This document shows, piece after piece, positions 41,003 through 52,282 of a stretch of 64,000 bases of DNA. How positions within the stretch are numbered: position 1 is the first letter of the stretch; each line of letters begins with the position of its first letter. The position numbers and the translations under genes were made by a program. Source of the stretch: Pegoplata infirma (lineage: Eukaryota > Arthropoda > Insecta > Diptera > Anthomyiidae). Location of the stretch: contig OY992536.1 of NCBI GenBank assembly GCA_963921195.1, forward strand, positions 324,153,038-324,217,037, given 5' to 3'. The notes under the pieces are model-generated. The model searched no databases. It worked only from the letters and a program-made list of their open reading frames with translations, and had not been told where the DNA came from.

Positions 41003-43472
41003 GGGTGGCAGCTATTTTGCAAAACTTCGAATTTGAAGGAGTGCACCCCTAATTTTTATTATAGTTGGTCTAAAAATGCTATGCTAAAAATTTCAGCCAA
41101 ATCGGACAACGTTAACACGAGGCGCATCGAGGTCAAAGGTCAAAGGTAAAAAAATAGCCAATTTTTGATGAAAATCATTAAATAAATGGTGTTGTTTTTT
41201 GAATATATTGTTAAAAAGTGGTACACGAGTTGTTTTTAGTATAAGAAGATAAATTAAAAATTTTTAAGTTTTCAAAAATTAACCCTTGTAAGTCTTTCGG
41301 GGTCAAAATAACCCAATTTTCACAAAATGACCCCTAAAACACGAAAATCAGCCCCAATTTTCTAAATTTATTGAAATAAACCAATGTAAACCCATATTTA
41401 TATTCTATTCTATCATAAATACTCAGATATGAAATACTGTCTTTCTAGGATGTCATTCACCCGTTTCACGGTAAGGCCAAAAATATGCATTTTATTTGGC
41501 GTGGTTCTCAAAACTGATATTTTGGTTTTATCAAAATTTTCTTAAACAAAATTAGGAAAAATGCTGAAAAAACCACAGAATCTTATAAAATATATGTTAA
41601 CATATAAAAAAAAAAAAAATTTTGGGGGATATCCCTCGGATAGTTTGGCGGGGGCATCGATTTAAACTCAGCGGATTTCGAGGAAAATTACTTTTTTGCC
41701 CACAATTTATTCAATATGGAAAAAATTTGGTAAATATTTTAAAATTTGACAAAGTAAGGGTCATAAAGTATTAAAAACTATGTTAGACATTAACCCTAAA
41801 CGTTTTAGGAAAATAGAATAATATTAACCCGGTTTTTATTCGGGTCAAAGGTCAAATTTAGGGATATTTGGATTTTTTTTGGAAAAAGGCATCTAAATAT
41901 GAAATGTTTATTGCGAATTTTTATAAAACTTGGTATAATTATTGTAAGAGCTCAGAAAAATAATTATTTAACTTTTTTAAAATTAACCCATAAATGAACA
42001 TGGGGTCAAAATGGCCCAGCAGATTAAAATTTTTTTATATAAATCTTTATATTTTCTTTCGATTTTTATAAAACTTGTTATGATTATGTGCGAGGTCAGA
42101 AAACTAATTATTTGATTTTTTTTAATTAACCCATAAATGAACACGAGGTCAAAATGGCCCAGCACGTTAAAAATTCTTAATATAGTTTTTTTTTATTTTT
42201 TTTTTTTTCTATAATTCAAATAATAAGTTTTTCAGACGTCGCATACAACTAATAACAAGTTTTATAGAAATAGAAAAAAAAATAAAAAAACTATATTAAG
42301 AATTTTTAACGTGCTGGGCCATTTTGACCCCATGTTCATTTATGGGTTAATTAAAAAAATCAAATAATTAGTTTTCTGACCTCGCACATAATCATAACAA
42401 GTTTTATAAAAATCGAAAGAAAATATAAAAATCTATATAAAGAAATTTTAATGTGCTGGGCCATTTTGACCCCATGTTCATTTATGGGTTAATTTAAAAA
42501 AAATTAAATAATTATTTTTCTGAGCTCGTACAATAATTGTACCAAGTTTTATAAAAAATCGCAATAAACATTTCATATTTAGATGCCTTTTTCCAAAAAA
42601 AATCCAAATATCCCTAAATTAGACATTTGACCCGAATAAAAACCGGGTTAATATTATTCTATTTTCCTAAAACGTTTAGGGATAATGTCTAACATAGTTT
42701 TTAATAATTTATGGCCCTGACTTTGTCAAATTTTAAAATATTTACCAAATTTTTTCCATATTGAATAAATTGTGGGCAAAAAAGGCATTTTCCTCGAAAT
42801 CCGCTGAGTTTAAATCGATGCCCCCGCCAAACTATCCGAGGGATATCCCCCAAAATTTTTTTTTTTTTTTATATGTTAACATATATTTTATAAGATTCTG
42901 TGGTTTTTTCAGCATTTTTCCTAATTTTGTTTAAGAAAATTTTGAAAAAACCAAAATATCAGTTTTGAGAACCACGCCAAATAAAATGCATATTTTTAGC
43001 CTTACCGTGAAACGGGTGAATGACATCCTAGAAAGACAGTATTTCATATCTGAGTATTTATGATAGAATAGAATATAAATATGGGTTTACATTGGTTTAT
43101 TTCAATAAATTTAGAAAATTGGGGCAGATTTTCGGGTTTTAGGGGTCATTTTGTGAAAATTGGGTTATTTTGACCCCGAAAGACTTACAAGGGTTAATTT
43201 TTGAAAACCCAAAAATTTTTAATTTATCTTCTTATACTAAAAACAACTCGTGTACCACTTTTTAAAAAAAATTAAAAAAACAACACCATTTATTTAATGA
43301 TTTTCATCAAAATATGGCTATTTTTTGACCTTTGACCTTTGACCTCGATGCGCCTCGTGTTAACGTTGTCCGATTTGGCTGAAATTTTTAGCATAGCATT
43401 TTTAGACCAAATGTAATAAAAATTAGGGGTGCACTCCTTCATATTCGAAGATTTGCAAAATAGCTGCCACCC
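41003..43472. mobile_element. 2.47-kb near-perfect palindromic element
   Basis: TA at 41001-41002 and 43473-43474. Left GGGTGGCAGCTATTTTGC, right GCAAAATAGCTGCCACCC. Each arm is ~1.2 kb and nearly identical to the other; the unpaired centre is only about 60 bp around 42215-42270. The arms carry AGGTCAAAGGTCAAAGG, CTTTCGGGGTCAAAATAACC and GTGCTGGGCCATTTTGACCC. No protein is encoded. The GGGTG start and TA site recall the element at 50863-57290. Confidence 0.9.
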
Positions 43473-43929
43473 TAATGTCCATATATGTCATATATGGGCA
43501 AATGCCCTCATTTTACGTATATGGACATATATGTTGCAAATATGATCATATACGACTGCATACAATTTCATATATGACCATATATGCTCATATATTTACA
43601 TATATGCATCCATATACCTAAGACAAATAATTATATGTGCATTTTTTTATATTGAGTTATAGGAAAGAAAAGAAATTATTCTTTTATGTTTGGTTAATAT
43701 TTTATTATGTTTATATATAAGCATTAAAATCATTAACATTTTAATTTTATACCTTATTTTTTAAAACTGAAAATAGCGAAAAAGGAAATACTTCATATAT
43801 TTTCTATAGAAAATAATTAAATGTGCATAAAAGAAAATTCCTATATATTCTTTTTGATTTGCAATATAATGAAGTATTTTGTAAAAATTTGTGTTCGCCT
43901 TGTGTATTTAAACTTTTTTAAGCCTAGGA

Positions 43930-44369
43930 GGCATAAAACCCGCCAAGGTTTTTAATGTACCAATACCCCTTGTCTCCCGTTTTGTCGGTATTTTAAGTTA
44001 AAGTCCTTTAATGGTCTTGTACGGCTTTGACTTTGAAATGACCTTTGACTTTGAAAGGTCCTAAGGAGGAATTTAATTGGGTGTAGGTCGGGAGTAATGG
44101 CTGACCACTTCAATACTGGTATGTTGTGCGCATATAGAAAGTTTTTTGCCAAACGAGTGACATGGATTAGAGAGTTATCTTGTGAGAATGTCCAATTATC
44201 TCCATACAGTTCGGTAGCAAAGTTTATTAAATGGTCCCCAACAAGTAAAAATATATTTTTGCATTATTTTTTTTGCAAACAAATCATATTCAAACCCTTC
44301 CCCATGATCCAAATGCATCCTATACCATGACGGATTCGAAACTGTGCATTCGAAAATAGCACGTTTGGC
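43930..44369 (-). pseudogene. Tc1-like transposase remnant, minus-strand copy
   Basis: Minus strand from about 44369: RQTCYF-MHSFESVMV, then in shifting frames LINFATELYGDNWTFSQDNS (catalytic second D in QDN), LIHVTRLAKNFLYAHNIPVL and KWSAITPDLHPIKFLL. Counting from the D of QDN, 34 residues precede the position where Tc1 transposases have E; here it is K (PIK for PIE). The spacing is the DD34E signature, with the last catalytic residue lost. The downstream tail FQSQ recurs twice. The N-terminal DNA-binding part is absent. Confidence 0.8.
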
Positions 44370-44442
44370 GGAAATGTGTTAAATCTATACAAGAGAAGTG
44401 GTGACCATCAGCGCAGTCATAATTTAACTTTTTTTCGTCATA

Positions 44443-44900
44443 TTTAGTGATAAAAAAAGTTTAATTTGGATGGCAATGATCGTCAACACCAATATTGGGG
44501 GGATTTAAGACAGCTGCGCCAAACGTGTTATTTGCAAAATCACGGTTGCGAATCCGTTATGGTATGGGATGCATTTGGATCAGGAGGACGGTTCCGAATA
44601 TGATTTGCCCATACTAAAAACAATGCAATAATATAATTTTACTTGTTCGGGAACATTTAATAGACTTTGCTACCGAACTGTGTGGAGATAATTGGACATT
44701 CCACCAAGACAACGCTCCAATCTATATGACTGGTTTGACAAAAAACTTGTTTAATGCGCCCAGCATACCAGTATTAAATGTCCAGCCATTAGTCCAGACA
44801 TAAACCTAACTAAATTCCTCCTTAGTACCCTTTCTGCCAAGGTCGTTTCAAAGTCAAAGCGGTACAATATAAATTTGCGATATGGACGAAAAGAGGGAAA
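44443..44900 (+). pseudogene. Tc1-like transposase remnant, plus-strand copy
   Basis: Plus strand: FSDKK, a one-base shift, then FNLDGNDRQHQYWGDLRQLR (first catalytic D in NLDG), QTCYLQNHGCESVMVWDAFG, SGGR, then after further breaks LIDFATELCGDNWTFHQDNA with P following (second D; codons at 44705-44719), PIYMTGLTKNLFNAPSIPVL. The SPDLNPIE block is disrupted (VQT, stop, T). It ends in a basic tail. It differs from the minus-strand copy by many substitutions, so the duplication is old or the two halves derive from different copies. Confidence 0.85.
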
Positions 44901-45370
44901 AATAGTATTGGGACATGATAAAACTTGATTGGTTTTATGCCTCGTAGTCTACAACGAATATAAATATTCATTAAATATTAATATAACCTAATTATATTGT
45001 ATATCAAAAAGAAAATATATGAATTTTCCTTTTTGCACATATAATTATTTTCTATGAAGTATATTTTTATTCCTTATTTTCTGTATTAAAAAATAAAGTT
45101 TAAAATTAATGTTTTAATGATTTTAAAGCTTACTTAAAAACATAACAAAATATTAACCAAACTTGAAAAAATATTTTGTTTTCTGTCCTATAACTCAATA
45201 TAATACAGTGCACATATAATTATTTGTCTTAGGTATTTACATATATGTATCCATATATGCTCATTTTTCACCGGGGAGATCAAACAAAATAAAACTGCAT
45301 TTACAGTTTTTCATTATTGTGATCCTGTTTCCGTTTAAAAGAACTTCAAAGTTTTACAGGATTACATTTA

Positions 45371-46001
45371 GTAAAATATTTTTTAATATGATACCGTTGA
45401 CATTCGGCAAGGTCAAATTTAAATTTATAGATTGTTTTAATTTCAGTTGGTATATTGAGTTTTTTTTTTAAATAATTGATCCTTTCTAAACTTCAATTCG
45501 AAATTTCCAAATTACAATTCTAAATTCTATAAGCAAATTGTTATTTTATTGTGATATGTTTTATGTCTTCTGGCAACCACTAAACTTCTTCTTACGTGTT
45601 TCTATTTTTCTCTACAGTACTGTATATATTTTGGGTGGTCAGATATAGATTTCGTAATTGTTTGTAATTTGTAAAAATATTATGGTAGTATTAAAAACTA
45701 TTTTCAAATTTAAACATTTTCAAGTTTTTGAAGAGAAAACAAAGAGAAAGTTGTATAGGAAGTTGATAACACTCTCTTCAATGAAGTGTTAATAACGCTA
45801 TTTAGGGAAGCGGTAGCATAACAAAACGACCTAACTAAATTTTAAGACACAATATCCCTAAAAATAGTTCAAAAATTTTGTAAAATTAATTTTTGCCTTA
45901 CAGTTTAGAAAATTTTTAAACTTTTCTAAAATGTAAGGAAAAAATTTAGTTCATGTACTGCTAAATAGTTCATAGTTTTCCTTAAATTGAATTCCCTAAT
46001 A
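45371..46001. other. Gene-free stretch with mini-me relic
   Basis: 45390-45440 (GATACCGTTGACATTCGGCA, AGGTCAAATTTAAA) is a decayed mini-me 3' end. The rest is AT-rich without features. Confidence 0.5.
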
Positions 46002-46490
46002 CAGTCAAACTCGGTTATAACGAACTCGGTTATAGCGAATTCTCGGTTATAACGAACTAATTTTAAAGTCCCGATGTTTAAGCACCAATACAAAATACTT
46101 CTTTTATAACGAACTCGGTTATAACGAATCCTCGGTTAAAACGAACTGCTTATTATGGTCCCACGAACACAATTTCATGCATATTTACGTTTTTATAACG
46201 AACTCCAATGAATATTTCTTAATGTGTGGCAATCATGTTTATCAAACTATTAAAAGATAGCAATTTTTTGGTTTATATTATAATTTTGATAAAATTTATT
46301 TATCATTTTAATGATTTCTTCTCACGAAGTAGTTTATTTACGAAAAAAACATCAAATTAAACAAAATTGAATCTATTTTTTTGTAAATAAAACTAGGTTG
46401 ATAAAAAATATACCCCGTTTATAGCGAACTTCGCTTATAACGAACTATTTTTACTGGTCCATCGGAGTTCGTTATAACCGGGTTCGACTG
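46002..46490. mobile_element. pogo/Tigger-like MITE, complete
   Basis: 489 bp, TA at 46000-46001 and 46491-46492. Left CAGTCAAACTCGGTTATAAC, right GTTATAACCGGGTTCGACTG. Subterminal TCGGTTATAACGAA words repeat in both ends (eight or more). CAGT-start and TTATAACGA words are typical of pogo/Tigger termini. The interior has no transposase. Confidence 0.85.
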
Positions 46491-46504
46491 TACATATATG
46501 GAAC

Positions 46505-46830
46505 AAACACACTTAAAATGGCGACATCTCGAAAACTAAGCCAGATAGAGCAAAAAGAGGGCAATTTTTAGTTCTTTGAAACGTAGACATTCCCGAAAAT
46601 TTTAAAATGTTTATATCTCGGTAAATATTGCCGACACAACAAAAAGCACAAAGGCATTTTGATAGCTCTTAACACATTAAACAGGACCGCCAAAGACACG
46701 AAAGCTTTCCCAATAATAGTTTTTAAGTTATTACATTTTTAAGATTCTCAAGACCCTATTAGGCCACTTAAATTAAGTATCTTTAAAACTATGCATGGTA
46801 GAAAGAAACGGACACAAATTTTTTGCCATG
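46505..46830 (+). mobile_element. Internal fragment of the CACTCAAAA element
   Basis: AAAATGGCGACATCTCGAAA, CCAGATAGAGCAAAAAGAGG, ATATCTCGGTAAATATTGCC match 18600-18790. No termini. Confidence 0.7.
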
Positions 46831-46994
46831 GCCAAATTTTTATTACATGCCACCGTCTTACATTTTTGCAAAATTTTTTTTGTGCCGAATCGATTCTTGA
46901 TGGGACGTCTCGAATATATTCTTCCGAAATATTCTTCATAAAACTGATCACTTGGGCGTCCCGTCAAATCTAAATTTTCGAATTTCATGGCGTA

Positions 46995-47524
46995 ATACCT
47001 GCCAAACGATGGCCACGTTAGAGTTGATTGTAGGAAAATTTTTGAAAAACTTTTGCAAGGTCGTCTTTAGTCGGCAACCAGCGGTCAAAGTTGAAAAAAA
47101 TTACGTATTTCGAATAAAATCCGGCTCAAAAATTCGGAAAATTTGCGTACTTTATTGGAAAAATATTTAAAAAAAAATCGTGTTTTTATATTTTCTCAAT
47201 ATTTTTTAGATAACACACTTAACATTTTCCAACTTTTGAGACCAATTTGAATAAAAAAATAATTTTATGTTTAAAAATCAGCATCTGTGGACTAAAATTG
47301 CGGTTTTGGAATTTTTTAAATATTTTTCCAATAAAGTGCGCTAAATTTTCTAATTTTTGAGCCGGATTTGGTCAACAAAATCGGACATGAATTTTGGTCG
47401 AAATACTTCATTTTTTTTTTTTTTTCAACTTTGACCGCTGGTTGCCGACTAAAGATGGCCATGCAAAATTTTTTCATAAATTTTTCCACAATCAGATCTA
47501 ACGTGGCTATCGTTTGGCAGGTAT
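46995..47524. mobile_element. Fold-back MITE with ATACCTGCCAAACGAT ends
   Basis: 530 bp, TA on both sides. Arms of ~200 bp pair: CTGCCAAACGATGGCCACGT with ACGTGGCTATCGTTTGGCAG, GTCGGCAACCAGCGGTCAAA with TTTGACCGCTGGTTGCCGAC, and AATCCGGCTCAAAAATTCGG with a matching inverse. Short frames are shadows of the arms. Confidence 0.85.
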
Positions 47525-47704
47525 TATAACATGATCAGTGATCATTGATCACATCATCTGAAAGTACGTCTTCAAACAACTTTTGTAGTCTTTGAGATAC
47601 CTTTTTTCAGATTTAGTTCAGATATTATATTATCCTTTGAAACTATTGAAGTTTTGCAACAACTTTACACGTACTTTTTTCACAGAAATATTTAATTCCA
47701 AATA

Positions 47705-48290
47705 TCGGCCATTCCACGAGTAATTTAAAAAAATCTTCTGATTTTCTTTATATTTTTCATACAGATTCTTTAGGGACTCAATTACAGAATTCACTAATCA
47801 AATCGAAAATACTCAAAAAACTTTCGATTTTTTTTACGATTTTCGTTTTTAAAAAAACTAAAAAAAAATTTAAAATCTGTGTAACTTTGAGCAGCTGTAT
47901 TTTCAAAACTACTTGAACAATCGCACTTGAACAATCTAGCGCATACGAATCGTATTTAAGTCTACTTTGATATCTGGTAAACTGCAAAAATATTGGTGTT
48001 TCAAAAGTGCATTTTATATACAAATGCAATTCTAAAGTGCATTTTGCGAAACTTTTACACCATTTGATTTTTTTTAAATTAATTTTTTAATAATTTGGAT
48101 TTTTGCATTTTTTTTACTTTAAAAAAAAATGAAAATTGTGAGTTACATTGCGAGTTTTTCGAATATTTTTTATCTGTTGAATGAAATCTATAAATGGCTC
48201 CATAGAGAATCTGTATAAAATATATCACAAAAATCGAAAAACCCTAGGTTTAAAAAATGCATTGAATCAAATGTCTGCTGGAATGGCCGA
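47705..48290. mobile_element. TA MITE with TCGGCCATTCCA ends
   Basis: 586 bp. TA TCGGCCATTCCACGAG at the left and CTGGAATGGCCGA TA at the right. Interior AT-rich with weaker inverted similarity (CATACAGATTCT / AGAATCTGTATA). Confidence 0.75.
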
Positions 48291-48292
48291 TA

Positions 48293-49395
48293 TAAACTTA
48301 AAATTTATATCTCCACATAAATGTTTTTCTTTGTCAACAAAATAAAAAATGAATTCTGTTGCCAAAATGGCTAAAAAGTGAAACAAGAGAGATTCAAAAG
48401 AAAAAGCACAAACCAAAGTACAGTGTGTAAAATATAAATATACCCATAAATATTTTATTTCATAACATTGATTGCTAAAAATTTATGTTTCTTGCCAGGG
48501 TCGGATCCAGGGGGCTGGGGAAATAAGAAAGAATAAGGAGAAAACAGAGCACTAAGAAAAACTGATTTTACAGTGAGATAAGATTTTCAGAATCGAAAAA
48601 ATATTTTCTGATATTTTGATTTGAGAACCTGAAAACTTTTCATGGGGACAAAATTAACCAGTTTTGGAATAAGTTTTAAAATAGTTCTGGAACTAGTTTA
48701 AATTTTAAATTCGTTATATGTACATATGTTACATTTTAATTATGAAACGGATCTGTGATCTGAACTACAAAAGTGGTTCTAAAAAAATCTGTGGTCAAAA
48801 AAAGTCTATGAATTTAGTTTAAATTTGTCGTCAAATTCTTTTTATGACTGATTTTTTTACACTAAAATATCCGTCCATTGGCTCTGGATCGATTCGGAGA
48901 CATTTAAGCGATGTCTGCCTGTATGTCTGTGGAAAGCACAATGCGATCCCAAATTCCAAAATTTATCGCGAGAGTGTTCCCCGCCATTCTGTTTGAATCT
49001 CCAGTAATCAAAAAATCTTAATAAGTGCTTGTATATTTTATTTCAATACTATTTAAAAAAAAAGCAACTAAATTGATGTCAGCATCGTTGTTAAAATAAA
49101 AACAAGTCCTTTTGGCAAAGTTGTAAGATTGTACAAAAAAAGCTGAGAGAAAAATAACTTAAAATATAATTTCACGCCATGTTAAACACAACAGACACAG
49201 ATAGACAGACACACAAAGTATAATACACAATTTCTAGATACAAACATTTTAAATCTTTACGTACACTCGACAAAACTTGAACAACCTGACGGCAACGGCA
49301 AGCACTTTAATTTTTGACAAAATGAATTTGATAGGAAAAAATCGCTTATTACACCGTCTATGTCAATAAGTTGGCAGCACTGTATACGTTTCGTG
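48293..49395. other. Gene-free stretch with mini-me relic
   Basis: 48885-48945 is a decayed mini-me core plus GTCTGCCTGTATGTCTG. CAGGGTCGGATCCAGGGGGC at 48498 looks like a hAT left end with no partner found. GACAGACACA words are near 49195-49215. Confidence 0.45.
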
Positions 49396-49396
49396 T

Positions 49397-49498
49397 TAGT
49401 GATGCCAACTTTTTGAGAGCAAAAAGCACTTTAAAATTGAAAAAAGCACTAAAAAGCACTATTTCGAACTAAAAAAAAGCATAAAAAGCACTAATTGT
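49397..49498. repeat. AAAAAGCACT repeat cluster
   Basis: TAGTGATGCCAACTTTTT followed by five GCACT/AAAAAGCA words in ~60 bp. Resembles one end of a hAT-type element (compare CAGTGTTGCCACC at 39119); no opposite end was identified. Confidence 0.5.
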
Positions 49499-49525
49499 AA
49501 GCCTTTTTATACTCTATAGCCATAG

Positions 49526-50600
49526 CACACTGGGTAATTTGAGCCAATTTTTAGGCCAAAAATAATTACAGCCAAAGTTTTAGACCGATATGGCTGAAAT
49601 TTTAAATTTAATAGTTTTTTGTGAACACGCACAGCTGGATTTTATGAATTTGGTAATCGTGGAAATTTTTAGGGTTGCCACTATACGAAAAAAAGTGAAA
49701 ATACTGAATATCTCGAAAACGAATAGGCTAATTTTTTTGAAACTCGGCACGAAGAAAATACGCAAGAAGGCTAACAAAATGGCACATAAACCATTTTGTT
49801 TGATTTTGCTGAAAAAAGCTGTTATTTTTTGAGTGGGCCTTGTACCACCTTAACGAAAAATTTTCAAAAAAAGTTCGTACTATTTCCTTCAACGAAGCCA
49901 AATATTGGTTTAAAACATTATTTTAATCAATTTTACTGACAACAAAATTATAAACAGCAACAGAGTTTTTTCTCTTAGTTCTTTTCCCAATCCAAACGTT
50001 AGAAAGTTCAAGATATGGCAAGATGAGGCTGTCTGAAAGAAAATTATATATCTCAAAAAGTGCAAAAAAGTGCAACGTAAAATAAAAAAAAATGAATTCA
50101 GAATTATTTTCTTAACACTTTTCATCAATCAAAAACACGGCACACCACGGCTAACATTATTAAAAGCTTATGCGAAGTTTATATTTATTGAAAAAGTCAT
50201 TTATTTAAGGTTAAGTTAGAATTACACGTTTTGTTAAAAAAAGCAATAACGTCCACCAAAATATTTTGCTATTTTTTTATTACTTAATATCCCCTCTCTT
50301 CTCCATATTATACACGATATCCTTCTTTATGTTTAATAGCTGAAAAAAATCGTTTGAATTTATATTAAAATTAAGCGTTTTATATTGCACTGTGCACGTT
50401 GCTTGAAAATGCCGAATTCGACTGCCCGTCAATCAGTTTATATTTGTTTTTTGGAAAAACCAAATATGCAGTTATTTGCTTTAATATTTTCTAAATCGAA
50501 CGTAATTAACAAAAACATTATTATTGTTAGTTCGAAAAATGATTTTTGGCCAAGATTTCTGTTCAAATTACCTACTGTGCATAGTATGTGTATACTCACT
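49526..50600. other. Unresolved stretch starting with a CACACTGGG terminus
   Basis: CACACTGGGTAATTTGAGCC then TTTTTAGGCCAAAA resembles the terminus of the element at 52283, but no right end is seen before 50600. No protein recognised in short frames such as 49590-49832. Confidence 0.4.
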
Positions 50601-50602
50601 AC

Positions 50603-50860
50603 ACTCAAAATAATTCTGCAGTAAAAATATTAGTAAGTGATTTGGTACCAAAATCTACTAATTAGTTACTAATTACCAGTAGTACGGTAGTTTTTTAGTA
50701 TCTTCAAAGTACTAAAATTAGTAATTTTTACTGGTTTTGAATAATATTAGTAAAAAAATTTAGTATTGATTACCAACGCCTGCACTAGATCATTTTGGAC
50801 TAAAAAATTAGTACTTTAGTTAAATTTTTAGTATTGAATACCCACGTTTTTTTTTGGGTG
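50603..50860 (+). mobile_element. Short TA MITE of TAGTAAT/ATTAGTA words, copy 1
   Basis: 258 bp between TA at 50601-50602 and 50861-50862. Ends CACTCAAAATAATTCTG and CGTTTTTTTTTGGGTG. The interior is filled with ACTAATTAGTTACTAATTAC-type words. A partial inverted copy is at 59098-59264. Its right TA is also the left target of the following 6.4-kb element. Confidence 0.8.
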
Positions 50861-51829
50861 TAGGGTGCACCAAAAAAACGAAGTTGTTAGATATTGACCG
50901 GGCCCCCCCTAGAAATGTGCATTTGGGGGTAAAAACATGTCCCAAAAAATTTTAGGAAAATCGGATATGGGTAAGAACTGCCGCATCGGCCCTGAAGTTT
51001 GAAAATCGAATTACAAGGGGAAAATATGACTTTTTATCCATTTTCTGAATTTTTCGATATTTTGAGTTAAGTTTGAATTCAAGTGGTCACAGAATTGTGA
51101 TTTGGAGTAAAATGTCTATCGAATAAGGTATTAAAAACTAAAATCGGTTGAAAATCAGCCAAGTTACTAAAACTTCCCCAGGCAACTAACGTGTGTCAGA
51201 CCATTTAATCAAGGGATTCGAGCCCCATTTTTGAAATTTATTGAAATTATCTACTGTAACAAAATTTTTTTATTCTTTAAGTCTTAATGAACTAAGAAGA
51301 TAAATATTTTTCATATTGCGTTTTGCTAACTTGTTTTAAATAAATGCTAAAGTGGTCTGAATTTTTCAACACTATTTTCAAATCTCCAATTTTAAATTTT
51401 TATTTCTTTTGTTAAAGAAATTTTAAAAAATTGACTATTGGAGTTTAAGGATTTGTTAAACACATATAAAGGAATAAAAACCCCGAAAATTGTAGGCGTT
51501 GCTGTTTTCATTTGGCTATTACAGTGATGTAATTTTGGCGGATTTCGGGAATGCACAGTAGTTCCAAGTCCAAATCTAGCTGGACAAAATTATTTTATCA
51601 CCGTTTTATATGGTTTTGGGGTCGCTGAGTTCAAAAAACATGTTTAAATTTTTCTAAGTCGATTACACTAATCGACAACTTTTTATTTTTTTTCTAATTT
51701 CAGTAATTCATTAATGACAAAAATGGTTTATATGCATAACAGAAATATGAAATGCAAAAACTTATTTTTTGAAAGTTTTGTAATCTCTAAAAAAAAAAAA
51801 ATTTTTGTCGAGAAGTGTAATTGAAAAAA

Positions 51830-52282
51830 AAACAAGCGAGAGCGTTAAAATTGGCTATGCCGAATCTTTTATACCTTCCAAAATGTAAAAAAAATAAAAA
51901 AACCTGTGAGAGTGTTACATTCGGCTGTGCCGAATCTTTTATACCCTCCAAAATGTAAAAAAAACAATATAAAAAAATCCAGGGCGTCGTTTTTGGGGGG
52001 GGGGGGGGGGTGGTGCGAGACGTTAGGGAGCACCTTCCCCTTGCGATTTCGAACTTCATCTGAGAGAAGAATGTTGCATTTGCTTAGCAAAAGTACAAAA
52101 AACCCTGCAAAAAATGCGATTTTTCTTAGGTTGGTTTAGTTCTCCAAGGGGGAACTTTTTTCCCCTTGGTCCGATTTTATCCATTTCCGAACTTAACCTG
52201 CCTAGGAATATAGGACATATTCGTGGCAAACTTCGGAAGTCTAGCTCCTTTATTTTGGACTGTATCGTGTCCTCTACAGACG
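51830..52282 (+). repeat. GACGTTAGGGAGCACC repeat with 18-G tract
   Basis: Third copy of the family at 3756. Its start (AGAGCGTTAAAATTGGCTAT, GCCGAATCTTTTATACC) is tandemly doubled, a run of about 18 G lies at 51994-52011, then TTAGGTTGGTTTAGTTCTCC. It breaks in TCTACAGACG where a transposon is inserted and continues at 55242 with GACGGACTGACGGACGGAC. Confidence 0.8.

Larger units (their letters stand above)
43617..45233. mobile_element. Tc1-like element as an inverted duplication
   Basis: 1617 bp, TA on both sides. Left CCTAAGACAAATAATTATAT, right ATATAATTATTTGTCTTAGG. The two halves are diverged reverse complements, each with a flank (TATTGAGTTATAGGA form) and one copy of a broken transposase, meeting near 44370-44440. 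Because each half carries the same 3' part of the gene, this is one element duplicated in inverted orientation. Confidence 0.8.
40811..45281. mobile_element. ATATATG-rich hairpin MITE with CCCGGTGAAAAAT ends
   Basis: Outer pieces 40811-41000, 43475-43614 and 45236-45281 join into a ~380-bp element starting CCCGGTGAAAAATGG and ending CATTTTTCACCGGG. The interior is CATATATGTCCATATATG-type sequence, with GACATATATGTTGCAA and TTACGTATATGGACAT pairing across the middle. Two larger insertions (41003-43472 and 43617-45233) expand it. Confidence 0.75.
40704..45370 (+). mobile_element. Tc1/mariner-like element end, split by nested insertions
   Basis: 40704-40810 reads GTGCTGGGCAAAATAATAGC, CGACAGCCAATATTAAACAT and GAACCGGATGATATACGTC, and continues at 45282 with AGATCAAACAAAATAAAACT and TTGTGATCCTGTTTCC. 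An uncut inverted copy at 57780-57912 has both halves adjacent, which proves the split. GTGCTGGGCAAAATAATAGC resembles a Tc1-type terminus lacking its first CA. Confidence 0.75.

Noticed and set aside
48498..48520. hAT element starting CAGGGTCGGATCCAGG
   Set aside because: No matching right end or 8-bp duplication found in the following sequence.
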